A DNA stretch of 64,000 nucleotides from Dasypus novemcinctus (Eukaryota; Chordata; Mammalia; Cingulata; Dasypodidae). Within the stretch, counting starts at the first letter, position 1. Every line of letters begins with the position of its first letter. Shown piece by piece: positions 34,335 through 45,689 of the stretch. Where the stretch lies: positions 24,439,652-24,503,651 of the forward strand of contig NC_080702.1 in the NCBI RefSeq assembly GCF_030445035.2, read 5' to 3'. A model generated the notes under the pieces. That model made no database searches, was not told the origin of the DNA, and saw only the letters and a program-made list of their open reading frames with translations. A program made the position numbers and the translations under genes.

Positions 34335-35375
34335 CAATTAACTGGACTAACCCAGGACAACTAGCAAGATGATGATAGACAATACCCATCCCCCAAATCA
34401 GAGAGTATCCACAACTGCAAGCAATACAGTTCCATCCATCTGCCCCATGGAATCTAAGCTCCCTCTCAATCAGAAACAGTGGGGGGAAATGGACTTGGCC
34501 CAGTGGTTAGGGCATCCATCTACCACATGGGAGGTCCGTGGTTCAAACCCCAGGCCTCCTTGACCTGTGTGGAGCTGGCCCATGTGCAGTGCTGATGCAC
34601 GCAAGGAATGCCCTGCCATGCAGGGTTGTCCCCCGCATATGGGAGCCCCATGCACAAGGAGTGCCTCCCATAAGGAAAGCCACCCAGTGCAAAGAAAGTG
34701 CAGCCTGCCTAAGAATGGCACCACCCACACAGAGAGCTGACGCAACAAGTTGAACCAACAAAAAGACACAGACACAGATTCCCATGCTGCTGACAACAAC
34801 AGAAGCGGACAAAGAAACAAGATGCAGCAAATAGACACAGAGAACAGACAACCAGAGTGGTGGGGAGGGAGGGGAGAGAAATAAATAAATTAATTTTAAA
34901 AAAAAAGAAACAGAGGGCATCACCATCCCAAAATCCTCAAGATGGAGGAATGAGCAAACACAAAGGAGGAATGCAACTATGAACTACAATAGACTTATTA
35001 TTACTATAGAAATAAAAGAACTTTTTATCACTGGTCACAAGAGGTTCTAATGGAAGGGAGAGGGGAGAATGGGCATAATGGGGCATTTTGGGGACATTGG
35101 AATTGTCCTGTATGACATGACAATGATGGATATCAGCCATTATACATTTTGTCAAAACTTGAAATATTGTGCATTGTAAAGTATAATGTAAGCTATAAAC
35201 CTTGGCTAGTAGCAATGCTTCAATATGTGTTCATCAATTGTAACAAATGTACTGCACTAATGAAAGACATTGTTAATGGGGAAAAATGGGGAAAGTGGGT
35301 ATATGGGAATGCCCTATATTTTGATGTAACATTTTTGTAATCTAAAGCTTTTTTAAAAATGTAAACCATATTTAA
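34335..35375 (+). mobile_element. LINE-1 3' UTR and tail, sense, split by a SINE
   Basis: 5'-truncated L1 copy made only of 3' UTR. Blocks ATCCACAACTGCAAGCAA, CCATGGAATCTAAGCTCCCT, TGGAATTGTCCTG, CAATATGTGTTCATCAATTG and TGATGTAACATTTTTGTAATC appear in order and end in an A-rich stretch (35350-35375). The SINE at 34479-34905 lies within it. This copy fixes the sense orientation of the family. Confidence 0.75.
34479..34905 (+). mobile_element. Long tRNA-derived SINE (DAS-SINE type), near full length
   Basis: About 427 bp. A-box-like TGGCCCAGTGG (34496-34506) and B box GGTTCAAACCC (34540-34550) form the tRNA-like head. An unrelated body with CAGCCTGCC and GACAACAACAGAAGCGGAC follows, then GAGAAATAAATAAAT and an A tail. 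AGAAACAG lies at both ends (34471-34478 and 34906-34913), a probable target duplication. RNA polymerase III transcription is expected for this kind of head. Confidence 0.85.
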
Positions 35376-36969
35376 AAACACCTCTAGCAATATAACTTCC
35401 TTGGAAATTTCCCTCTTTCATAGGAAAGAATTATTCCTAAATTTTCATAAAAAATACACATAAAGTGAATAAAATTATCAAATTTGCATTTTAACTTTGT
35501 TTCCAAGCTTTCCTTTCTGATCTGGCTGAGTTCCCTGCAATTATGGATATTTCTTACTCATCTTGATGCAATCAAATTCCTATTGTCAATGAATAAAACC
35601 AGCCACATTTTGTGGCCTATGTATCATCTTTTTATTTACTTAACTAATGTTAACTTTCCAGAGATAAGCAATGAATTAAATCTGGAGATGCAAGAATGAG
35701 TGGAGCAGTGCTGGATCCTTGTATGAGTTTTCATTTCAGGAGAGAAACACACTACAGCAATATTTAAGGTATCACATCATAAATGCTGTGATGTGAGTGA
35801 AAATTACTGCTGGAGGAAAGAGGATAATGGGGAGACTTACCTGGATATACTGTAAAGATTCCTTAGGTTTGAAGATTTTTAGGATGTGCTCAAAGGAGAA
35901 GCAGAATCCAGAAGTGAGACTAGCAGGATCAAATCCTGATTTACTGGGAAGACCATCACTTGAATTTCTCAAGGGCTCATCCTTCTCATAACAGGCAGAG
36001 GCATCTGTATCTGGGCTTAGTGCTTGTCTAGAAATCAGGAACATACAAATATGACCACTACAAGTGTTCAAACCTAATCACAGAGATATGCAGAAAAGTC
36101 TTTGACTGCCTCCACTACTAATTATCAATTTATCAGGACTTAGGTGTTGGCTCCTAAATCTCTCAATTTTTTTTTCTCAATTTGTTCTTCCCAGTTCTAA
36201 GTAATCTTCCAAGAATTTGTTCTTGATTTTCTCTCCAAATAGAGCCAATTTCTTCCTTCAATTCTTTCCCTCCAGACTCAATGTCTTTCTCCATATTCAG
36301 ACCACCCAACCTAAAGCTAAACCTGCCACTGCCAAATACACAGTCAGAATTAGTTCTTGTTACCTTATGAATTATTCTTGCTTCCCAGACAAAATCCAAT
36401 GGGAGAAGAAAATAAATGCTAGTTTAAAATTTGAAAAATCACTTTGTGAAGAGCAATTCATTCCAATGGATGGAGAAAAGGAAGAGTGAGGGCAGAGCAG
36501 CCACAATGCAGACAAGCTGGTTATTAAACTGGTACAATGACATCAATGGGAAAATTAAATTATAGGATGACTCATTTTCAATTACATTTTTATCTCTGTC
36601 AGAGCAGGAAAAAGAATAACAATTTCCCTCCATATAACTTAAAAAAGTAATTGACAACATAGGAACAGTTAAATGGCCAAAGACATGATACTAGATTGGT
36701 GGTCTCTGCCTTAACATTTAGGTTAAAAGCAGATTTATACAAAATGACCTTGACTATCATCTGTGCCAACTCCTTGTCCTGTGGAGTAGGAAACTCTAGC
36801 TTAGAGATGCTGAATATCAGAGAAAATTGAACCAGGTTCAGGTTTTTTGGCTCCATTCTATCAATCTGTCACATACCCAGATGAAGGGTTTGTGGACTAG
36901 ATTAGCTGCTGTTTTCTGCAAGCATTTGGGTCTATCTGCAACAAAGATATTATATTTGTCTAAGATCAT
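35376..36969. other. No supportable feature
   Basis: Unique sequence; no coding or repeat assignment made. Confidence 0.5.
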
Positions 36970-37855
36970 CTAATCTGCTAATAGTGAGAGTTTAATATTT
37001 TTTTTACAATATGGATATATTTTATTTCTTTTTCTTGCCTTCTTGCTCAGATTAGAACTTCTAGCACAATGTTGAATGGCAAAGGTGACAGTAGGAATCA
37101 TTGTCGAATTCTCAATCTTACATTGAAAGCTTTTAATTTTTCCCTACTGAGTATCATGTTAACTGTGGGTTTTTCATAGATGCAATTTATCATGTTGAGA
37201 AATGACTTCTATTCCTATGTTTCACAGCATTTTAAACAAGGAAGAAATGCTGCATTTTGTAAAATGTCTTTTCTGCAAAAATTGAGATGATTATGTTTTC
37301 TTAATTTATTTTTTAATGTGGTCTATTATATTGACTGTTTTTCTTGTGTTGAGCAATACTTGTATATTAAGAATAAAACCTACTCAAACACGGTGTATAA
37401 TTCTTATAATATGCTGTTGGACTTGATAGTATTTTCTTGAAAATTTTTGCATCTATGTTCATTAGAGAGCTTGATCTGTACATTTCTTATAGTATCTTTA
37501 TGTGGCTTTGTTATTAAAATGATTTTGGCTTCATAATATATGTTTGGTAATTTTCCCTTCTCTTCAATACTTTGGAAGAGAAAACAAGATTTTATTATTT
37601 CCTCTAGAAATGTTTGGTAGCGTTCACTGTCAATCTATCTCATCTACAACTTTACTTTTTTGGAAGATTTTTTATGATTCAATTTATTTATTAGTGATTG
37701 TTTTGAGTTCTTGAATTTCTTGTATAGTAAATGTAGGTTGTGCATTTCTAGGAATTTGACCATTTCATCTTGATTGCCTAATTTGTTGGTATACAGTTCC
37801 TTATAATATCTTCTTATCAATCTTTTCCAATCATAATGGCCACCTTTCATTAGAT
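36970..37855 (-). mobile_element. Ancient LINE-1 ORF2 fragment, antisense
   Basis: Minus-strand RT remnants (the [12 protein letters not shown] word near 37060-37080) run back to the linker region. An open stretch of 68 codons at 37644-37850 carries RRYYKELYTNKL and EMVKFLEMH. Very diverged. Confidence 0.7.
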
Positions 37856-39165
37856 TTGAAGATACAAATTTGTTAAAAGTAAAAGGATAGAAAAAATATA
37901 TAACATTCAGATAGTGTGTTAGCCAAAGGGGTGCTGATGCAAAGTGCCAGAACTCTGTTAGCTTTTATAAAGAATATTTATTTAGAAGCAAAATGTTACC
38001 ATGCCATAAAGAATCCAACTCAAGGTACCATAAGAGGTAATTTCTCACCCAAAGTCTGTTGCCATGTGTTGATGTAAGATGTCAGCAAGTGTTCAACCTT
38101 CTTCCCTATTCTTAAGCTTCCATGGTCCCGTATTCTTCCAATCTCAGCTGTAGCCTGACATAAGGCTAGTCTCTCTCCCTGAGTCTCATTTCTTTCTGGA
38201 CTCAGCTGCACTGTTCTCTTCACAAGGTCAGCTGTAGACTATCAGGTTTATCTTTCTACCTGTGACCAGGCCTATGGAGCACTCTCTTCCTGTACATCTA
38301 TTTCGCTGTGTCTATTTCTGCCTTAGAGTGTTTTATCCCACCAAGGAGGTGGGGAATCAAACTGAGTCACCCTAATAATGTGGTCAAATAAAAGCCCTAA
38401 TCTTGGTTTAATGAAGTGAAAGTGAAAAGTCTGAATCTAATACAATCTCATATGCCCAGAGAAACAGGCCAGTTTACAAACATAATCTATTTTTGGAATT
38501 CATAAATATTGCCAAACTGCTAGATTTTAACTGCAAAAGAAATAGAGTGGGAAAATGTTAGTCCAAATAGCCTTTAAGGGAAAAAAAGTTAGTAGAAACA
38601 AATAGGGACTTGTTATAATGATGCTTGGGTTAATTCATGAAGAAGATATAAAAGTTATAAGCATATCTTTGTCTAACACTCCAGGCTCAAATTTTTGAGT
38701 CAAAAGTTGGCATAAGGGAGAACTGGGTAATTTTAAATAATTGGAGGTATTAATAGTCTGCTGTCAATAAATGATACAACAGTAGACAAAAACCCAATTA
38801 ATATAGACCACTTGAAAAACACTAGCAACCCATTAGGCCTAAGTGACATCTGTACAAATAGCAGACCAACAAAAAAAACAAAATACATAATCTTCTCTAG
38901 CACATAGGAAATATTTTCCAAAAATGACAATACGATATGGCATAAAACTAGCTTTTGTAATTTTCAAAATGGTAAAGTCACTTGTAATGTTTTTAGACCA
39001 CAATGTAATCAAATTATAAACTACAACAGAAAAAAATGGGAAATTCACAAACATTTGAAAATTAAAGAACACGATTATGAATATCTCGTTGAAAAGAAAT
39101 CAAAAGTAAAGTAATTTCAAAAATATTTTCAAACCAAACTTAATATATCTAAATGTGTACATGCA
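37856..39165 (+). mobile_element. Ancient LINE-1 ORF2 endonuclease fragment, split by LTR-like repeat
   Basis: Decayed sense L1 words: GTTAAAAGTAAAAGGATAGAAAA at 37871, AATTCATGAAGAAGATATAAAAG near 38633, and GACCACAATGTAATCAAATTATAAACTACAACAGAAA near 38996. It is interrupted at about 37917-38525. Confidence 0.6.
37917..38525 (-). mobile_element. LTR-like interspersed repeat, copy 2
   Basis: Matches copy 1 along its length: GGGGTGCTGATGCAAAG, TTTTATAAAGAATATTTATTTA, GTCTGTTGCCATGTGTTG, CTTCCATGGTCCC, CAGTTTACAAACATAATC. Complete, about 600 bp, inserted in an old L1. Confidence 0.6.
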
Positions 39166-40235
39166 GCTAAACTAGTACAGCTTAGCAGGAAAAGTGGCAG
39201 AGTTCCACATTTGGCAGTTGTGAGCCAAATCTATGATAGATTTTGTGGGCAAAATCTATGATAAAGTGGAAGTAAGTAGTTGTGCAGTAAAGGGATAAGA
39301 TGGGGGCATAGGGATACTATTTGATTAAAGTATACACGCATACCTGTGTAATATCTTTTATCTTTTGTAATATGTATATTGATTTTTCACAATTGCAGAG
39401 GCTTTACCAGATCTGTGATCTTCTTTCATAGTTCTCTTACTAAAATTCAGTCAGCCTCTTCTCCATGAAATTCACATTTACCCATAATCATAGGAACAAC
39501 TGTAGTCTAGATTTTTTTATAAAGATGATTTTTATTTAGTGTGAACACATATGGGTCATATTTCTCAGTAGTCCTAAAGAATTGGTTATTTCTCCCATCT
39601 AGAGAAGCCAATTTTCTTTCAACTCTTTATTGATATGGAATTTTTCACTATACTCTTGGGATTGGTTAAATATGTAATTGTGGTTATTAGAAATAAAATT
39701 ATCAAAGATTTTTGTTGCTAAACTTAACAAACAAGAAGGATTACAAGATATTTCATAGTCACTTGTAATTCAGTAAGTTTTCAGTTTTATATCAGATCAT
39801 AATATAATTTATTAAGATAACAATATGCCCATAAAATCATGCAAAGACAATAAAAGTATATTTTAAGTGTTTAGAAAAATATTATAGCATGAAGGAAAGT
39901 TGCATAATGTTAAAGCCAGCAACAACAAGATAAAAAAACTTGGCCAGTAGCTAATAAATTAGAGGAAATTTGGATTCATTTTAGAATGAATCATAAAAAT
40001 AAATCAAGGAAAATAATTTGTGGCATACAGTAACACTCTTAACAAAAGTACATCCTGAAGAAGTGTGGGGTAAGGTGGTGTTGGAGTAAATGCTCCCACA
40101 TTATCTTTCTTACAAAAAAAAAAAAACCAAACAGCTGAGTGGAGAGAAAATACTAGCCTGAGTGAGCTGTTTGGGAAACAACAAACTATGAGGCTTCAGG
40201 ACATCGATCTGGGGAGAGAGCAGCCAAAAATTGTT
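39166..40235. other. No supportable feature
   Basis: AT-rich unique sequence. 40060-40235 may be the start of the L1 5' UTR that follows, but lacks the tandem units seen at 10754. Confidence 0.5.
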
Positions 40236-40840
40236 CACTCCAGTTAAAACCTTACTTCTGGCTTGTTTCCTGATTGCTGTGTTCCATCTTCCTCAATTTC
40301 CTCTTCTCTGTGTGCACTGATTTGGGCTACCAACACTATCTTTTTTCCATCCTACAATTTTCTGTCTTTCACTTTTCTGTTGTTGCTCTTACATTCCACA
40401 TTTCTTTGTTTAGCCCCCAATTTTTGTTTGTTTTTTTAAAATTTCTAACACTTCTATCCTGTTTTCTATCTTTTTAAAACTCTTTCTGCTATTGTCCTTT
40501 CCTTTCCTCTATCTTTTCCTCTCTCCTCATCATGCTGACCTTTTAATTCATAAAATTTCTCCATATTCAGTTTAACGTTTCATTGTAGATACTTCACTTT
40601 TTTATTCCTATGACTCTGCATTGCTTATATGAGTTTAATATTCATTCTCCTAGGACTTACATGGTACTTCTACTAACATTTGCTACCAATACTACTATTA
40701 TATTTTTTATTTTGTTACTTTTTTGCTATCCCTGGCCCTAATCTTTTTCCTCCAATAGAACTTAGACAATAACAAGGAAATAGAATAAGAAGAACAAAAT
40801 GTCAAAGAGAATACAACACACACTCAAAAACTTATTCTGT
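40236..40840 (+). mobile_element. LINE-1 5' UTR fragment (3' half)
   Basis: Aligns with 11630-12180: CATTCCTCAATTTCCTC-like start, a pyrimidine-rich run, CTATCCCTGGCCCTAATC near 40727, then AGAATAAGAAGAACAAAATG. No ORF1 follows; antisense L1 starts at about 40845. Confidence 0.7.
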
Positions 40841-40844
40841 GTCC

Positions 40845-40995
40845 TAGCATGTTGTTTATCCTGAAAAATGATCCTTGTTCACTTGAGAAGAATGTATATC
40901 CTGCTGTATTTGGGTATAATATTCTATATGTATCTATTAGATGTAGGCCACCTAACATGTAGTTGAAGGTCTCTGTTTACTAACTCTGTTGAGAT
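40845..40995 (-). mobile_element. Short antisense LINE-1 endonuclease fragment
   Basis: Reads TTCACTTGAGAAGAATGTATATCCTGCTG, the antisense of the L1 ORF2 endonuclease stretch also seen in sense at 1318-1350. About 150 bp between two sense pieces. Confidence 0.6.
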
Positions 40996-42690
40996 GTTCT
41001 TCTAATGATGATCATGGTGAATTAAAATTCCCCAATGTAATTGTAGAGGCAATTGTAGAAATAATTGCAAGTGAAATCAGTAAATATATTGAGACAAATG
41101 AAAATGAGGACACAACTTATAAAAACTTGTGGGATACAGTGAAGGTAGTCTTCAGAGGAAAATTTATAGCCCTAAATGACTATATTAAAAAAGAAGCTGA
41201 ATTCAAAGATTTAACTGAACAAGTAGAAGAACTAGAAAAAGAACAACAAACCAATCTGAAAGCAATCAGGAGAAAGTCATAAGAAGGAATAGATCAGAAC
41301 TAAAGGAAATTGAAGAAAAAAAAACAATAGAGAAAATCAACAAAACCAAAACCTGGTTCTTTGAGAAGATCAATAAAATTGACAAACCCCTAACTAGACT
41401 AAGAAATAAAAGAGAGAAGATGCAAACAAATACAACCAGGAATGAAAGGGGGGAAGTTACAACTGATCTCACAGAAATTAAAAAAATATTCATAAGAGGT
41501 TATTATGAGAAACTGTATGCCAACAAGTTAGACAATCTAGATGAAATGGACAAATTCTTAGAAATGCACAAACAACCTATACTGATGCTACAGAAATATA
41601 AGAACTTAAACTAATCACATTTAAATAAATTGAATCCATCATCAAAAATCTCCCACCAAAGAAAATTCCGGGACCAGTTGGCTTCACAGGTGAATTCTAC
41701 CAAGCATTTTGAAAAGAATTGACAACAATGCTGTTTAAACTCTTCCAAAAAATTGAAGACGAGGGAAAATTACCAACACATTTTATGAAGCCAGAATACC
41801 AAAGCCAGAAAAGTGTACTACAAGAAAAGAAATTTACAGACCAGTCTCTCTAATGAACATAGATGCAAAACTTCTCCACAAAATACTTACAAATAGAATC
41901 TAACAGCTTATCAAAAGTCTTATACATCATGACCAAGTTGGATTTATTCCTGGTATGCAAGGCTAGTTCAACATAAGAAAATCAATCAACATAATAAATA
42001 ACAAGAAATTGAAGGAAAAAAAATCAAATGATAATCTCAATTGATGCAGTAAAGGCATTCAAAGAAATCCAGCATTCTTTTTTTTGAAAAAAAAACGCTT
42101 CAAAAAATAGGAATAGAAGGGAAATTCTTCAATATGATAAGAGGTATATACGAAAAATTCACAGGCAACATTTTACTCAAAAGGGAAATGTTGAAAGCTT
42201 TCCCTCTAAGATCAGGAACAAGATAAGAATGCCCACTGTCACCATTGTTATTCAATATTGCACTAGAAGTTGTAGGTAGGGCAATAAGATAAGAAAAAAA
42301 ATTAAAGACATCCAAATAGAAAAAGGAGAAATAAAGCTCACAATGTTGTGAATGACATTATCCTGTTCCTAGAAAATTCTGAAGTATCCACAACAGAGTT
42401 ACTTGAGCTAATAAATGAGTTCAACAAAGTGGCAGGAGACAAGATCAACCACAAAAATCAGTAATGTTTTAGTACACAAGTACTGAACAATCTGAGGGGA
42501 GAAATTCTATTTTCAGTAGCAACAAAAAGACTCAAATACCTAGAAATTAATTTAACCAAAGAAGTACAGGACCTATATACAGAAAACTACAAAAAATGCT
42601 AAAAGAAAGTTAGAAAGATCTAAACAAATGGAACGATATTCTGTGTTTAAGGAGTGGAATAATAAACATTGTGAAGATGTCAATCTTGCA
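40996..42690 (+). mobile_element. Old LINE-1 ORF2 fragment, linker through RT
   Basis: A 97-codon open stretch (40989-41282) covers the end of the endonuclease and linker. Then ITRNERGEVTTDLTEIKK-like sequence at 41420, DGFTGEF-like sequence near 41680, RT motif remnants near 42230 and a damaged active site near 42340. It is broken many times and ends near 42690. Confidence 0.75.
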
Positions 42691-42739
42691 TACCATGTAA
42701 GCCCTAAACAAAAGAAAACTATAGTCTCTGGTCCATAGT

Positions 42740-43400
42740 GAAATGTACAAAATCCTTTTCACTACCATTTTAGTGCCAACTTTTTACCATATTTTTCTTT
42801 ATATTTCAAGAAGTTTTAGATTGCATAAGTGTAAATGTTACATTAAAAATAGGGGGGGATTCCCATATACTCCACCTCTCTCCCTTCTCACACTTTCTCT
42901 TATTAACAAAATCTGTCATTAGTGTAGTACATTGTTAGAATTGATGAACAAATATTAAAGCATTGTTACTAACCATGGTCTATAGTTTATATTATGGTTT
43001 ACACTTTGCAATGCATAATTTTATTGGTTTTGACAAAAATGTATAAGGCCTTGTATCAGTCAATGCAATATCATGCAGAACAATTCCAATGTCCCCAAAA
43101 TGCCCTATGATCCACCCATTTTCCCTCCCCATACCCTTGAAATCCATGGCAACCATTAAGCTTCCATTTTTAAAAATAATGTTCATAGTTACATGCATTA
43201 ATATTGAGGTCTTGACCTACTGGTCTATTTTCTTTCATTAGGCCCTGCCTGTGTACTAGAGAGATTCTTGCCCCTTGATTAAGCCATGCTATCATATTAT
43301 CCATTCTTCCACATATCAGTCTCTAATTTTGTATATAGGTTTTCATTTATCCATAAAAAGCTTAAGGGTCAAAAATACCTGCCTTATTTACTGAGGTATA
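42740..43400 (-). mobile_element. LINE-1 3' UTR fragment, antisense
   Basis: Matches the middle of the 3' UTR at 3830-4400 and 56340-56900: TTCCCATATAC, ATTAGTGTAGTACATTGTTAG, CAACCATTAAGCTTCCATT, ATTGAGGTCTTGACCTACTGG. Confidence 0.6.
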
Positions 43401-44060
43401 TATCTACTTCAATTATGTTTCACTTTATAGGTATTTATATCTTTCCTTACTCAATGAGGTAAATAAGAAGAAAAGATTAATCAAAGTTAAACACTGCCAA
43501 GGAAACAGAATGACTCATGGAGAAAAACTGCAATGCTAAAAAGTTCATAATATATTAAAGAATAGGTGAAATAAGAATAGAAAAAGGTAAAAGGGATAAA
43601 AGAGTAAAGAAAAAGGCAGAAGTAAGAATCAACATAATAGAAGGGTCATAAACTCTACAATTTATACACAATGAACAAAATAATAGTGAATCATTAGCTG
43701 ATGGATGATATGGATTGAGAAATGGCCACTGGTAAGTAAAACATTTGGAATTTTCTGGGAGAAGAGTCAGCTATTGGTGGAGGAGCCAATTCTCTCTGCA
43801 CAGTCCCAGAGAAACTCATTACCCAATAAAATTTTCTATTATAAAAGGTAGAACTGGGTTATAATACTGAAAGCAGAGAGATTTTTGCTGTCTCAATAGG
43901 AAGCTAAGGATTTCATCAATCCTATCCTTCTCCTTGAACACAGAACTCCTAGGTCAAGGACATTTACCCTCTCTATCAAGATTCAGAGTGGCTGGCTAAC
44001 TATTAATGAAAGTTACCAGAGAAGATTATCTCTGCATTATGACATTTGGGTATAAGGGCT
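43401..44060. other. No supportable feature
   Basis: Purine-rich then mixed unique sequence; no assignment. Confidence 0.5.
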
Positions 44061-44488
44061 AGGAAGCAGACTAGGCTCAATGGATAGGGCATCTGCCTAT
44101 CGCATGGGAGGTCCACAGTTCAAACCCAGGGCCTCCTTGACCCATGTGGAGCTGGCCTATGCACAGTGTTGATGCACGCAAAAGGAGTGCTGTGCCACAC
44201 TGGGTTGTCCACTGCATAGGGGAGCCCCACATGCAAGGAGTGCACCCCGTAAGGAGAGATGCCCCACATGAAAAAAAGTTCAGCCTGCCCAGGAATGGCA
44301 CCACACACTTGGAGAGCTGACACAATAAGATGACACAAGAAAAAGAGACACAGATTCCCAGTTCCACTGACAACAACAGAAGCAGACAAAGAAGAACACA
44401 CAGCAAATGGACACAGAGAACAGACAAATGGGGTGAAAGGGGAAGGGGAGAGAAATAAATAAAATAAATCTTTAAAAAAAAGAAAGTC
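44061..44488 (+). mobile_element. Long tRNA-derived SINE (DAS-SINE type), second full copy
   Basis: Same layout as 34479-34905: TAGGCTCAATGG A-box region, AGTTCAAACCC B box at 44117-44127, body with CAGCCTGCCCAGGAATGGCACC and GACAACAACAGAAGCAGACAAAG, then AGAAATAAATAAAA and an A tail. Roughly 428 bp. Confidence 0.85.
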
Positions 44489-44914
44489 TAATGGCTGCCA
44501 CAGTGCCTATCGACTGAACAAATTGCCCTGGTCACAAGTCCAAAATGGAGAGATCTAGGCCATCTTATTTCCTTGATTTATAAAAAGAGGCGAAGTCTAC
44601 CAAAAACTGAAATACTTATAATATGAAATATATTCTGATTAACAACAACAAAAAATTCCTAAAGGACAAAATGAAAACATTCAGAAATCAAGAAAAAAAC
44701 TACTAAAATATAAAATAATGACCCACTTAATATACTCAATTACATGACAATATTGAATTTATCCAAAATAAAGAATAGGTGGATACCAAGAAGATGTATC
44801 CAGAAAAGAAAGAGGTGTTCAAAAGGAAATTAAGAGTTATAGAATATCTAAGGAAGTATGTAAGTAAGTAAATAAATAAGTAAATAACATTTGGAATATA
44901 ACTTTAAGGTAGTG
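44489..44914. other. AT-rich spacer with TAAG/TAAA simple repeat
   Basis: A-rich sequence; a (TAAG/TAAA)n tract lies near 44855-44890. Otherwise nothing seen. Confidence 0.5.
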
Positions 44915-45640
44915 TTTTTATTTATTTTATTGTCTTTTTTAAAAGATAAATAGATTACATAAAATGTTACATTAAAAAACATAAGAGGTTCCCATATACC
45001 CACTCACCAACCCCCACCCCTACTCATCTCACATCAATATCACCTTTCATCAGTAAGGCACATTCATTGGAGCACTGCCTGACCACATGGCCCATAGTTA
45101 CATTGTAGTTTACACCCTCACCCGGTCCATCCAACAGGTTATGGCAGGATATACAATATCTTGCATCTGTCCCTGCAATATCATTCAGGTCAACTCCAAA
45201 TCCTGAAAATGTCCCATATCACAATGCTGCCTCACTCTCCCTGCCTTCAGTTACCCTTGTGGCAACCTTACCCACATGAACAATACAATTTCTTCCATTA
45301 CTACAGACAAAAAATTTTCTATAGTAGAATACCAGCAAGTCTACTCCAATCCACACTATATATCTACACCTGTGGACCCTGGGATGGCAATGTCCACTCC
45401 ACCTCTAAATTGAGAAGGGTTTTAGATCCCAATTGGATGGTGGATATGATTCTCCTGCTTGCAGGTGTAGACACTCTCAGTTCCCTGGTGTCGTGGATGA
45501 CCATTCTCACCTCACTGTCAGCTGACTTGGGTAAGTCCAACCAAGCAGAGAGTAGGTGTTGCAACTCTGCTGAGGCTGAGGGCCGAGCTGGCACATAGAC
45601 AGTCATTCCAGTGACTCGGATTAAGGAATTAATAATTAGA
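44915..45640 (-). mobile_element. 5'-truncated LINE-1 3' UTR insertion, antisense
   Basis: T-rich start, then TTTTTTAAAAGATAAATAG, GTTCCCATATACCCACTC and GGTTATGGCAGGATATACAA, through to the GGCACATAGACAGTC block near 45590, where it is truncated. The clearest representative of the block order in the window. Confidence 0.7.
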
Positions 45641-45689
45641 TTGCACTTACAGGTATTCCACTATAGAATTATTGTGACTCTAGCAATAG

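Noticed and set aside
34496-34550. Possible functional tRNA gene
   Set aside because: A and B boxes are present but there is no cloverleaf with acceptor pairing; it is the head of a SINE.
34470-34926. Open frames of 122 and 127 codons on the minus strand
   Set aside because: They are antisense readings of the SINE at 34479-34905; the same pattern recurs over the SINE at 44061-44488.
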